64,000 nucleotides of DNA from CAWFXC01 sp963819735 (GTDB taxonomy: Bacteria > Actinomycetota > Acidimicrobiia > IMCC26256 > DASPTH01), in the NCBI GenBank assembly GCA_963819735.1, contig CAWFXC010000004.1, forward strand, positions 62,001 through 126,000, given 5' to 3'. Shown piece after piece: positions 50,206 through 57,917 of this stretch. A model generated the notes under the pieces. That model ran no database searches and was not told the origin of the DNA. It saw nothing but the letters and a program-made list of their open reading frames with translations. Each line of letters opens with the position of its first letter. Position 1 is the stretch's first letter. Both the position numbers and the translations under genes were made by a program.

Positions 50206-51399
50206 ATGAGCCACCACCGGTACGCGTCCGCCCTGTCGGAGCATCCGATCCCGGCGAACGCGGTGGGCGAGGCGGCGGGCGAGATCATCGAGGCGTTCGG
50301 CGGCGACGATCCCGATCTCGTGTTCTGCTTCGCGTCCCCCGATTTCGTCGGCGCGATGGAAGACATCGCGTTCGCGCTCGGCAACCTGCTCGAACCGCGG
50401 GTGCTCCTCGGGATGACCGCGGTGTCGGTCGTTGGGGGTGCCCGCGAGGTCGAGCACGGTCCCGGGCTGTCACTGTTCGCGGCGTCGCTGCCCGACGTCG
50501 AGCTCACGCCGGTGTCGTTCGGGCTCCAGCGCACGCCCGACGGTGACACGATCACCGGCTGGCCCGACCTCGAGGGTGATCCCGCGACTCTGCTGCTGCT
50601 CGCCGATCCCTTCACCTTCCCGATCGACGGGTTCCTGCGGCGGCTCGACGAGGACCGGCCCGGCGTACGGGTCATCGGTGGCGCGGCCTCCGCGGCGCGC
50701 GGCCCGGGCGGGAACCGGCTCGTGCTCGGCGAGTCCCCCCGGGTCGGGGGCGGCCGGCCGCCGGTCGCGCCCGAGGCCGGTCCGGTGGCGACGTCGGGCG
50801 CGGTCGGCGTCTTCCTCGACGGCGTCGCCGTGCGCAGCGTGGTGTCGCAGGGCTGCCGGCCGGTGGGCAGCCCCTACACGGTCACGCGGTCCGACCGGAA
50901 CTACGTCGAGGAGCTCGGGGGTGTCCCCGCGCTGACCCGGCTCCAGGACTGTGCCGAGGAGGCGACCGAGGAGGACCGGGCCCTGATGCGCGCCGGCGTG
51001 CACCTCGGCGTCGTGGTCGACGAGCACAAGGTCGAGTTCGACCGGGGCGACTTCCTGGTGCGCAACGTGCTCGGGGCCGATCAGAAGACCGGGAGCATCG
51101 CGGTGGGCGACGAGATCGCCGTCGGCCAGACGGTGCAGTTCCACGTGCGCGACGCCGCCGCCGCCGACGAAGACCTGCGCGAGTTGCTCGCCGACGTCGA
51201 TCCCGCGGCCGCCGCGTTGTTGTTCACCTGCAACGGGCGCGGGCAGGCGTTCTTCGGGGTGCCCGATCACGACGCCGGCGTCGTCGATCAGCTGCTCGGG
51301 CCGCTCCCCACCGCCGGCGCGTTCTGCGCGGGCGAGATCGGCCCGGTCGGCGGGCGGAACTTCCTGCACACCTACACCGCGAGCCTCGCCCTCTTCTGA
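50206..51399 (+). CDS. FIST N and C domain protein
   Basis: 397 residues. FIST_N (about 25-210: DPDLVFCFASPDFVGAMEDI, GGAASAARGPGGNRLVLGES) and FIST_C (about 225-385: NYVEELGGVPALTRLQDCAE, LFTCNGRGQAFFGVPDHDAG, GAFCAGEIGPVGGRNFLHTY). FIST proteins sense small ligands, possibly amino acids, in signalling; no linked kinase is present here. Soluble. Confidence 0.88.
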   Translation: MSHHRYASALSEHPIPANAVGEAAGEIIEAFGGDDPDLVFCFASPDFVGAMEDIAFALGNLLEPRVLLGMTAVSVVGGAREVEHGPGLSLFAASLPDVELTPVSFGLQRTPDGDTITGWPDLEGDPATLLLLADPFTFPIDGFLRRLDEDRPGVRVIGGAASAARGPGGNRLVLGESPRVGGGRPPVAPEAGPVATSGAVGVFLDGVAVRSVVSQGCRPVGSPYTVTRSDRNYVEELGGVPALTRLQDCAEEATEEDRALMRAGVHLGVVVDEHKVEFDRGDFLVRNVLGADQKTGSIAVGDEIAVGQTVQFHVRDAAAADEDLRELLADVDPAAAALLFTCNGRGQAFFGVPDHDAGVVDQLLGPLPTAGAFCAGEIGPVGGRNFLHTYTASLALF

Positions 51400-51410
51400 A
51401 TGCGCTGCCG

Positions 51411-51416
51411 TAGTCT
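51411..51416 (+). promoter_or_regulatory. -10 element TAGTCT of tkt
   Basis: TAGTCT about 31 nt before ATG 51448, leaving a leader with the purine-rich ribosome site GTAAAGGGGC. Confidence 0.5.
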
Positions 51417-51447
51417 GTCCCGCACGCGGAACGGGTAAAGGGGCGCA

Positions 51448-54400
51448 ATGGCGACGACCGACATCGAGACGACCGACATCGAGCAGCGCGGGATCGACGT
51501 GATCCGCGGGCTGGCGATGGACGCGGTGCAGAAGGCCAACTCCGGTCATCCCGGTACCCCGATGGCGCTGGCCCCGCTCGCCCACGTGTTGTGGACCCGC
51601 ATCATGCGCTACGACGCCGCCGCCCCCGACTGGCCCGACCGCGACCGGTTCGTCCTGTCGGCCGGGCACGCGTCGATGTTGCTCTACGCCATGCTCTACC
51701 TCACCGGCTACGGGCTCGAGCTCGACGACCTCAAGCAGTTCCGCCAGTGGGGATCGCGCACGGCGGGCCACCCCGAGTACGGGCACGCGGCCGGCATCGA
51801 GGTCACGACTGGCCCTCTCGGCCAGGGCTTCGCCAACGGCGTGGGGATCGCGCTGGCGGAGGCGAACCTGCGGGCGCGCTTCGGTCCCGCGGTGATCGAC
51901 CACCAGGTGTTCGCCATCTGCTCCGACGGCGACCTCGAGGAGGGCGTGAGCCACGAGTCGGCGTCGATCGCCGGCCACCTCGGCCTCGGCCGGCTCGTCT
52001 ACGTCTACGACGACAACCACATCTCGATCGACGGGCCCACTGAGCTCTCGTACACCGACGACGTCGTCGAGCGCTTCACCGGCTACGGCTGGCACGTCGT
52101 GCAACTCGGCGAGGCGGCCAACGACCTCGACGCGCTCGAGGCCGGGCTCCGTACCGGGATGGCGGAGGCGGAACGGCCCAGCCTGGTGATCCTGCGCAGC
52201 CACATCGGGTTCCCCTCGCCCCGCTTCACCGACACCGCCAAGGCCCACGGCAGCCCGCTCGGTGCCGACGAGGTTGCGGCGGTGAAGGCGATTCTCGGGC
52301 TCCCGGCGGAAGAGTTCTTCGTGCCCGACGACGTCCTCGCGTACTACCGCGAAGCGGGGGCACGCGGGCGCCCCGAGCACGAGGCGTGGCTGCAACGCAA
52401 AGAGGCGTTCACGTCGTCGGAAGGATCACTGGCCGACGAGTTCGACGCCTGCCTCATGCAGCGCGGCTTGCCGGGCTGGGAGGCCAAGCTCCCGGTGTGG
52501 GACGTCGGCGACGAGATCGCGACGCGGGCCGCGTGTACCGAGGTGGTCAATGCGGTGATCGACGTCGTGCCCGGATTGCTCTGCGGCGGCGCCGACCTCA
52601 CCGAGAACACGGGGATGGAGCTCAAGGGTGCGACCGCGATCGCCACCCACCAGTTCGCGGGCCGCCAGATCCACTGGGGCATCCGTGAGCACGGCATGGG
52701 CTCGGTGATGAACGGCATGGCGGTGAGCGGCACCGTGCCCGCCGGCGGCACGTTCTTCGTGTTCAGCGACTACATGCGGCCCGCGGCCCGTCTCGCCTCG
52801 CTCTCGGGCTACAAGACCGCCTTCGTCTGGACCCACGACTCCGTCGGCCTGGGCGAGGACGGCCCGACCCACCAGCCGATCGAGCAATTGGCATCGCTGC
52901 GGGCGATGCCGAATCTCCGGCTGATCCGTCCCGCCGATGCCAACGAGGTGTCGCAGGCGTGGCGAATCCACGTCGACGGCGACGGCCCCACCGCGTTCGT
53001 GCTGTCGCGTCAGAAGTTGCCGGTGCTGGCCGAGACCGCCGAGCGCGCACCGACCGGCGTGCCCAAGGGGGCCTACACCCTCGTCGACGAAGCCGACGCC
53101 GACGATCTCGACCTCGTGCTCATCGGCACCGGCTCCGAGGTCTCGGTGTGTGTGGCGGCGGCGGAGCAGTTGGCGGCCGACGGGCTGTCGGTGCGCGTCG
53201 TGTCGATGCCGTCGTGGGACCTCTTCGCCGCCCAGTCCGATTTCTACCGCGAGCAGGTGCTCCCGGGTGACGTGCCCACCCTCGCAGTCGAGGCCGCGGC
53301 CACCTTCGGCTGGGAGCGTTGGGCCGACGACGCGGTCGGCATCGACCGCTTCGGCGCGTCGGCGCCGGGGCCGACCGTCCTGGCCGAACTCGGCTTCACG
53401 CCGGAAAACGTCGCCGCGCGCGCCGCGCGCGTTGCTCGAGAACGGAGACTCCGCATGACCAGTGCCATCGCCCGGCTCAACGACTTCGGGCAGAGCCCCT
53501 GGTACGACAACCTGGCGCGTCCACTGCTCACCGGCGGCGGGCTGGCCGAGCTGGTGAGCGACGACGGCATCCGCGGCGTCACATCGAACCCCACGATCCT
53601 CGACAAGGCGATCGGTGCCGGTGAGGGTTACGACGAGCAGCTCACGGAGTGCGCGCGCAAGGGGCTGTCGATCGAAGACACCTACTGGGCGGTCGTGCTC
53701 GACGACATCGTCGCCGCCACCGACGTGTTGCGACCGGTGTTCGACGCGCAGAACGGCGGCGATGGCTTCGTGTCGGTCGAGGTGTCGCCCACCCTCGCCC
53801 ACGACACCGACGCCACCAAGGAGATGGCGCAGTCGTTGTGGGACCACGTGGCGCGGCCCAACGTGATGATCAAGATCCCGGCGACGCTCGAAGGCATCAG
53901 CGCGATCGAGGACTCGATCGCGGCGGGGATCAACGTGAACGTCACGCTGATCTTCTCGTTGCAGCGCCACCGGTTGGTGATCGACGCGTACCAGAAGGGT
54001 CTCGAGCGCTTCGCCGAGGCGGGCGGTGACCTGTCGACGGTGTCGTCGGTCGCTTCGTTCTTCGTGAGCCGGGTCGACACCGAGACCGACCGGCGGTTGC
54101 CCGATGGCAGCGCGCTGCGGGGCAAGGCCGCGGTCGCCAATGCCAAGCTCGCGTACGAGCTGTTCCGGGAGCAGTTCAGCGGCCCGAGTTGGGAACCGCT
54201 CGCCGCGCAGGGCGCGCGGCTGCAGCGACCGCTCTGGGCGTCGACCTCCACCAAGAACCCGGCGTATCCGTCGACCCTCTACGTCGACGAGCTGATCGGC
54301 CCCGACACCGTGAACACGCTGGCGCCGGCGTCGATCGAGTCGCTGCACGCCGGTGAGGGCAACCAGCGGGCGAACACGGTGACCGAAGGCGTCGACGAGG

Positions 54401-54552
54401 CCCACCAGGTGATGGCCGACCTCGCGGCCGCGGGCATCGACTTCGACGACGTCACCGCGGTCCTCGAGCGTGAGGGTGTCGACTCGTTCGCGGCGTCGTT
54501 CACCGACGCGTTCGGAACCATCGAGAAGCGCCGCGCCGAAGTAACCGACTAG
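51448..54552 (+). CDS. tkt: Transketolase read through in frame into transaldolase
   Basis: Residues 1-665 are transketolase: SGHPGTPMALAPLAHVLWTR, thiamine-diphosphate motif GDLEEGVSHESASIAGHLGL...DDNHISIDG, and HDSVGLGEDGPTHQPIEQLA. As read, the frame continues through VARERRLR into transaldolase with no stop (1034 residues). In the next frame the same bases give LLENGDSA and a TGA that overlaps the transaldolase ATG (ATGA), and a CG-rich run (near 53412-53432) precedes it. A 1-nt indel turning a normal overlapping tkt-tal pair into a fusion is the likelier reading. Pentose phosphate pathway, with pgl nearby. Confidence 0.9.
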   Translation: MATTDIETTDIEQRGIDVIRGLAMDAVQKANSGHPGTPMALAPLAHVLWTRIMRYDAAAPDWPDRDRFVLSAGHASMLLYAMLYLTGYGLELDDLKQFRQWGSRTAGHPEYGHAAGIEVTTGPLGQGFANGVGIALAEANLRARFGPAVIDHQVFAICSDGDLEEGVSHESASIAGHLGLGRLVYVYDDNHISIDGPTELSYTDDVVERFTGYGWHVVQLGEAANDLDALEAGLRTGMAEAERPSLVILRSHIGFPSPRFTDTAKAHGSPLGADEVAAVKAILGLPAEEFFVPDDVLAYYREAGARGRPEHEAWLQRKEAFTSSEGSLADEFDACLMQRGLPGWEAKLPVWDVGDEIATRAACTEVVNAVIDVVPGLLCGGADLTENTGMELKGATAIATHQFAGRQIHWGIREHGMGSVMNGMAVSGTVPAGGTFFVFSDYMRPAARLASLSGYKTAFVWTHDSVGLGEDGPTHQPIEQLASLRAMPNLRLIRPADANEVSQAWRIHVDGDGPTAFVLSRQKLPVLAETAERAPTGVPKGAYTLVDEADADDLDLVLIGTGSEVSVCVAAAEQLAADGLSVRVVSMPSWDLFAAQSDFYREQVLPGDVPTLAVEAAATFGWERWADDAVGIDRFGASAPGPTVLAELGFTPENVAARAARVARERRLRMTSAIARLNDFGQSPWYDNLARPLLTGGGLAELVSDDGIRGVTSNPTILDKAIGAGEGYDEQLTECARKGLSIEDTYWAVVLDDIVAATDVLRPVFDAQNGGDGFVSVEVSPTLAHDTDATKEMAQSLWDHVARPNVMIKIPATLEGISAIEDSIAAGINVNVTLIFSLQRHRLVIDAYQKGLERFAEAGGDLSTVSSVASFFVSRVDTETDRRLPDGSALRGKAAVANAKLAYELFREQFSGPSWEPLAAQGARLQRPLWASTSTKNPAYPSTLYVDELIGPDTVNTLAPASIESLHAGEGNQRANTVTEGVDEAHQVMADLAAAGIDFDDVTAVLEREGVDSFAASFTDAFGTIEKRRAEVTD
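53455..54552 (+). CDS. tal: Transaldolase (independent start within the fused frame)
   Basis: ATG 53455 with CGGAGA 7-12 nt upstream begins a complete TalB/Tal2-type transaldolase of about 365 residues (MTSAIARLNDFGQSPWYDNL, GIRGVTSNPTILDKAI, IKIPATLEGISAIEDSIAAG with the Schiff-base Lys, NVTLIFSLQRH). It transfers dihydroxyacetone units between sugar phosphates. Kept as its own entry because the ribosome site and the ATGA overlap seen in the alternate frame suggest separate translation. Its stop and that of the MUG gene share CTAG. Confidence 0.85.
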   Translation: MTSAIARLNDFGQSPWYDNLARPLLTGGGLAELVSDDGIRGVTSNPTILDKAIGAGEGYDEQLTECARKGLSIEDTYWAVVLDDIVAATDVLRPVFDAQNGGDGFVSVEVSPTLAHDTDATKEMAQSLWDHVARPNVMIKIPATLEGISAIEDSIAAGINVNVTLIFSLQRHRLVIDAYQKGLERFAEAGGDLSTVSSVASFFVSRVDTETDRRLPDGSALRGKAAVANAKLAYELFREQFSGPSWEPLAAQGARLQRPLWASTSTKNPAYPSTLYVDELIGPDTVNTLAPASIESLHAGEGNQRANTVTEGVDEAHQVMADLAAAGIDFDDVTAVLEREGVDSFAASFTDAFGTIEKRRAEVTD

Positions 54553-55634
54553 TTCCTTCCGCCGAGCCCGGCGGCGGCGCGGAGGTGCTCGGCGAGCTCG
54601 GCGGGTGGGACGCGTGCGTTGAGCCCGCTCGTGCTCGGCATCACGTACGCGGGGCGACCACCGAACTCCTCGGGTTGTACGCCGGGGCGTGCTCTGCGGT
54701 CGATCGCGGCCCGCCAACCCGCGAGCCCGACGAAGCACACCGCGCCCGGTTGCAGCCAACGCACCAGCCGTTCGACGCGCGCCGCGCCCTCGCGGTACTC
54801 GTCCTTCGTGAGCGCGTCGGCGCGGGGCGTCGCCCGCTTCACCAGGTCGGTCATGCCGATCCCGTGCGCCATCAGCGCGTGGCGCGGATCGCGTGGGCGC
54901 GACACGATCCCGGCCGCGAGCGCCGCGGGCCAGAACCGATTGCCGTTCCGGGCGAAGCCGACGCCGACGTCGGCGGAGTAGATGCTCGGGTTGAGGCCGC
55001 ACACCAGGAGTCGCATCCCGGGTCCCACCGTGTCGGGCAGCGTCCGGAGGCGGGTGGCGCGCGCGTGCAGCCAGAAGTCGTCGGCCGAATCGTTCGCGAT
55101 GTCGTCGACGCGAAAGCCCGCGCCCACCAACACGTCGGCCAGCGCGTCGGGCTGCCAGCCGGCGAAGAACCGTCCGGGGAAGTCGTCGTCGGCGAGCAGA
55201 CCCTCGGCGTCGCCCCGGTGCATCGTGAGCGCGGCCGGGGCGTCGACCGCGAGGGCGTGGTGGAGATCGGCCAGCGCGGCGGGTAACCGGACCCGCGGCA
55301 GGTGCAGGTAGCTGGCCCGGGCCCACGCGCCGCCGAGCGCGCCGCGTCGGAACGGGAGGGCCTCGAGGTCGCCCTGCACCGGCCAGGCCGCGGGGTAGGC
55401 CCGGCGGGCGAGGTCGACCATGGCGTAGGCGGCGTCGAAGGCGACGACCGACGAGCCGAGGTCGGCACCGAGGTACGGGAGGTGCAACCCGGCGCCGCAG
55501 CCCAGGTCGGCGACGACGCCGGGAGGCGAAGCGGCGGCGGCGAGGTCGCGGGCGCGATCGAGGAACCGCGGGCGGCGCTGGTCGCGCCACTCCTCGGCGC
55601 GCGCTTCGTACACCGCGATCGTCTCCCGCTCCAC
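54549..55634 (-). CDS. SAM-dependent methyltransferase fused to mismatch-specific uracil-DNA glycosylase (MUG)
   Basis: 361 residues in one frame. Residues 1-195 are a class I methyltransferase (VVADLGCGAGLHLPYL; FDAAYAMVDLARRA; PVQGDLEALPFRRG). Residues 205-361 are a MUG/TDG-family glycosylase: RLLVCGLNPSIYSADVGVGF, NRFWPAALAAG, and VMPSTSGLNAR. MUG enzymes remove uracil or etheno bases from mismatches; the methyltransferase target is unknown. The junction (LHARATRLRTLPDTVGPGMR) shows no sign of frameshift. GTG 55634 start, divergent from pgl. Confidence 0.82.
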   Translation of the reverse strand: MERETIAVYEARAEEWRDQRRPRFLDRARDLAAAASPPGVVADLGCGAGLHLPYLGADLGSSVVAFDAAYAMVDLARRAYPAAWPVQGDLEALPFRRGALGGAWARASYLHLPRVRLPAALADLHHALAVDAPAALTMHRGDAEGLLADDDFPGRFFAGWQPDALADVLVGAGFRVDDIANDSADDFWLHARATRLRTLPDTVGPGMRLLVCGLNPSIYSADVGVGFARNGNRFWPAALAAGIVSRPRDPRHALMAHGIGMTDLVKRATPRADALTKDEYREGAARVERLVRWLQPGAVCFVGLAGWRAAIDRRARPGVQPEEFGGRPAYVMPSTSGLNARVPPAELAEHLRAAAGLGGRN

Positions 55635-55639
55635 GTCCG

Positions 55640-55645
55640 TATCAT
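55640..55645 (+). promoter_or_regulatory. -10 element TATCAT of pgl
   Basis: TATCAT contains the ATG at 55644; 7 nt later is GTG 55653, which fits the leaderless layout and decides the start. Confidence 0.45.
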
Positions 55646-55652
55646 GGCCGCG

Positions 55653-56306
55653 GTGAGCGATCAGATTCCCGGTGAGATCCGTATCGTCGACGACGTGCCC
55701 CAGGCCTTCGCCGCCCTCGTGGCGGCGGAGGCACCGCGATCGCTGGCGCTGTCGGGCGGGAACACCGCGCGCGAGGGCTACGAGCGCCTCGCCGGCATCG
55801 CTCTCGACTGGTCGTCGATCGACGTGTACTTCGGTGACGAACGATGGGTCGCGGTCGATGATCCCGAGTCGAACGAGGGCATGGCGCGGCAGGCCCTGCT
55901 CGAAGCGGTCCGTCCGCACGCCATCCACTCGCTCCGCGGCGCGGGCGACACACCGGCCGCCGCCGCCGCCGCCTACGACGCCCGGTTGCGCACCGCGCCG
56001 CCCATCGATCTCGTGCACCTGGGGCTCGGGCCCGACGGGCACACTGCGTCGCTGTTCCCCGGGTCGGCGGCACTGGCGGAACGCGAGCGACTGGTGGTGG
56101 AGAACGAGGACGATCTCCATCCCCACCCGCGGTTGACGTTCACGTACCCCGCGATCGCGCGCTCGGGGCTCGCGGTGTTCACCGTCGCCGGCGCCGACAA
56201 GCGTGACGCGTTCGACCGCGTCCGGGCGGGCGAGGACCTCCCCGCCACCCATGTGGAAGCGCCGCGGGTGATCTGGCTCGTCGACCCGGCCGCCGCCGGG
56301 AACTGA
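55653..56306 (+). CDS. pgl: 6-phosphogluconolactonase
   Basis: Second enzyme of the oxidative pentose phosphate pathway. LALSGGNTAREGYERLAG and GLGPDGHTASLFPGS are the paired family motifs; DVYFGDERWVAVDDPESNEG is also conserved. 217 residues from GTG 55653; ATG 55644 would add three but sits inside the -10. Linked with tkt/tal 1-3 kb upstream. Confidence 0.92.
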   Translation: MSDQIPGEIRIVDDVPQAFAALVAAEAPRSLALSGGNTAREGYERLAGIALDWSSIDVYFGDERWVAVDDPESNEGMARQALLEAVRPHAIHSLRGAGDTPAAAAAAYDARLRTAPPIDLVHLGLGPDGHTASLFPGSAALAERERLVVENEDDLHPHPRLTFTYPAIARSGLAVFTVAGADKRDAFDRVRAGEDLPATHVEAPRVIWLVDPAAAGN

Positions 56307-56373
56307 GCGGCCTCCCCGTTTTTCCGCCGGCACCCGCTTGCGGGCCGTCGGGACCGGGTGTGAGGATCGCCGC

Positions 56374-57009
56374 ATGGAGCTCTGGGAACTGGTCGCGCGC
56401 GAGAGCATCCGCGACTGCATCACGCGGTACAACGCCAACGGCGACCGGGGCCGCATCGACGACATGGTCAGTGTGTTCGCGCCCGACGCGGTGATGGAAT
56501 CCGGCGGACGCTCGTTCGTCGGACGCGACGCCATTCACGCGTTCTTCTCCGGCGTCGCCGACGGCACGCGTCCCGTTGCCGCCGCGACCACCACCGCGCC
56601 CACCACGCCGACCGAGGACTGGATCGCGCGCGGGAAACAGCCGTTCATCCGTCACTTCACCGGCACCACGATGATCGACGTGATCAGCGAGACCGAGGCC
56701 CGGGCGCGGTCGTACTACGTCGTGCTCACCGTGCACGGCGTCGACCACTGGGGCCGCTACTTCGACGAGTACGGACTGGTCGACGGGCGCTGGCTGATCA
56801 CCCGGCGCACCGAGAAGACCGACGCGGTGTACGAGGGCGGATGGGGCGCGTCGGCCGCCGGACCGCGGGCCGCAGACATCCTGACGCGCGCCCTCACGTT
56901 CGACGCCAGAAGCGACGACCGCGTTGACGACAGCCTTGACGACAGCCTTGACGACAGCCTTGACGACAGCCTTGACGACAGCCTTGACGACCAGGAGCAC
57001 GGCCGATGA
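56374..57009 (+). CDS. SnoaL-like (NTF2-fold) protein with DDSL repeat tail
   Basis: 211 residues. The first 150 form a SnoaL/NTF2-type domain (ARESIRDCITRYNANGDRGR, FAPDAVMESGGRSFVGRDAI, GRYFDEYGLVDGRWLITRRT), often a small hydrolase, isomerase or binding protein. The last 30 residues are five DDSL units plus DDQEHGR, encoded by a 12-bp tandem repeat. The next gene, an LLM oxidoreductase, overlaps by 4 nt, so they may work on one substrate. Confidence 0.82.
   Translation: MELWELVARESIRDCITRYNANGDRGRIDDMVSVFAPDAVMESGGRSFVGRDAIHAFFSGVADGTRPVAAATTTAPTTPTEDWIARGKQPFIRHFTGTTMIDVISETEARARSYYVVLTVHGVDHWGRYFDEYGLVDGRWLITRRTEKTDAVYEGGWGASAAGPRAADILTRALTFDARSDDRVDDSLDDSLDDSLDDSLDDSLDDQEHGR
56924..56992 (+). 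repeat. 12-bp tandem repeat, five copies plus a part
   Basis: TTGACGACAGCC repeated exactly five times (56924-56983) followed by TTGACGACC. Perfect identity suggests slippage and length variation. Confidence 0.95.
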
Positions 57010-57872
57010 AGTTCGGGGTCTCGTTCATGTTCAGCCCGCGCATCGCGGCCGAGGTGGCGGTGACGCTCGAACGCGCCGGGTTCGAGTCGCTCTGGGTGCC
57101 CGAGCACCTGTTCTTCCCGACCGACATGCCGCCGACGTATCCGTACTCCGACACCGGGCTACCGCCCGTCACCAGTGACACCCCGTGCTACGACCCCTGG
57201 GTGCTCATGGCCTACCTCGCGTGCGCGACCGAGAGCATCCGCCTGGCCAACAACATCTACATCCTCCCCCTGCGTCACCCACTCGCCGCGGCCCGCTCGA
57301 TCGTGACCCTCGACCGCGTGTCCGGCGGCCGTGTCACCGTCGGCGTCGGCGTCGGGTGGATGGAAGAGGAGTTCGAGTGGACGGGCCAGTCGTTCCACGA
57401 CCGCGGCCGGCGCACCGACGAGATCATCCCGATCCTGCGCGAGCTGTGGACCGACGACGTCATCGAGCACCACGGTGAGCACTACGACTTCGGGCCGCTC
57501 AAGTTCAACCCCAAGCCGGTGCAGAAGGGCGGGATCCCCATCGAGATCGGTGGGGCGTCGAAGGCGGCGATCGAGCGGGCGGGGCGACTGGGCGACGGGT
57601 GGATCGAGGTCGGGTCGACGGACCTCGACGACCTCGGGGTGAAGATCGGCGTGGTCGAGCAGGCGCGCCGGGAGGCCGGTCGCGAGGAGCTCCCGTACGA
57701 GATCACCGCCATGGGTGCGCACGTGGCCGACCTCGACGCCATGCGCCGCGCCGCCGATCTCGGCGTGACCCGGATCATCGTCGGACCGTGGGGCACGATG
57801 GGTCGCCCGACCCCCGAGAGCGTCGCCGAATGGGCCGATCAGTTCGCCGACGAAGTGATGACGAAGTTCTGA
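57006..57872 (+). CDS. LLM-class F420-dependent oxidoreductase
   Basis: 288 residues, luciferase-like TIM barrel. PEHLFFP, YILPLRHPLAAARSIVTLDR and SGGRVTVGVGVGWMEEEFEW are typical of the Rv2161c/TIGR03619 F420 group. The start overlaps the SnoaL gene (ATGA), and the F420 synthesis gene fbiC follows 45 nt downstream, supporting F420 over FMN. Substrate unknown. Confidence 0.88.
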   Translation: MKFGVSFMFSPRIAAEVAVTLERAGFESLWVPEHLFFPTDMPPTYPYSDTGLPPVTSDTPCYDPWVLMAYLACATESIRLANNIYILPLRHPLAAARSIVTLDRVSGGRVTVGVGVGWMEEEFEWTGQSFHDRGRRTDEIIPILRELWTDDVIEHHGEHYDFGPLKFNPKPVQKGGIPIEIGGASKAAIERAGRLGDGWIEVGSTDLDDLGVKIGVVEQARREAGREELPYEITAMGAHVADLDAMRRAADLGVTRIIVGPWGTMGRPTPESVAEWADQFADEVMTKF

Positions 57873-57905
57873 GCGTTTGCGAATTGGGCCGTGCGGTCCG
57901 GCGGG

Positions 57906-57911
57906 TAGCCT
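57906..57911 (+). promoter_or_regulatory. -10 element TAGCCT of fbiC (leaderless type)
   Basis: TAGCCT, then 6 nt, then ATG 57918; TTGGGC at 57884-57889 is a possible -35. Confidence 0.55.
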
Positions 57912-57917
57912 CCCGGC

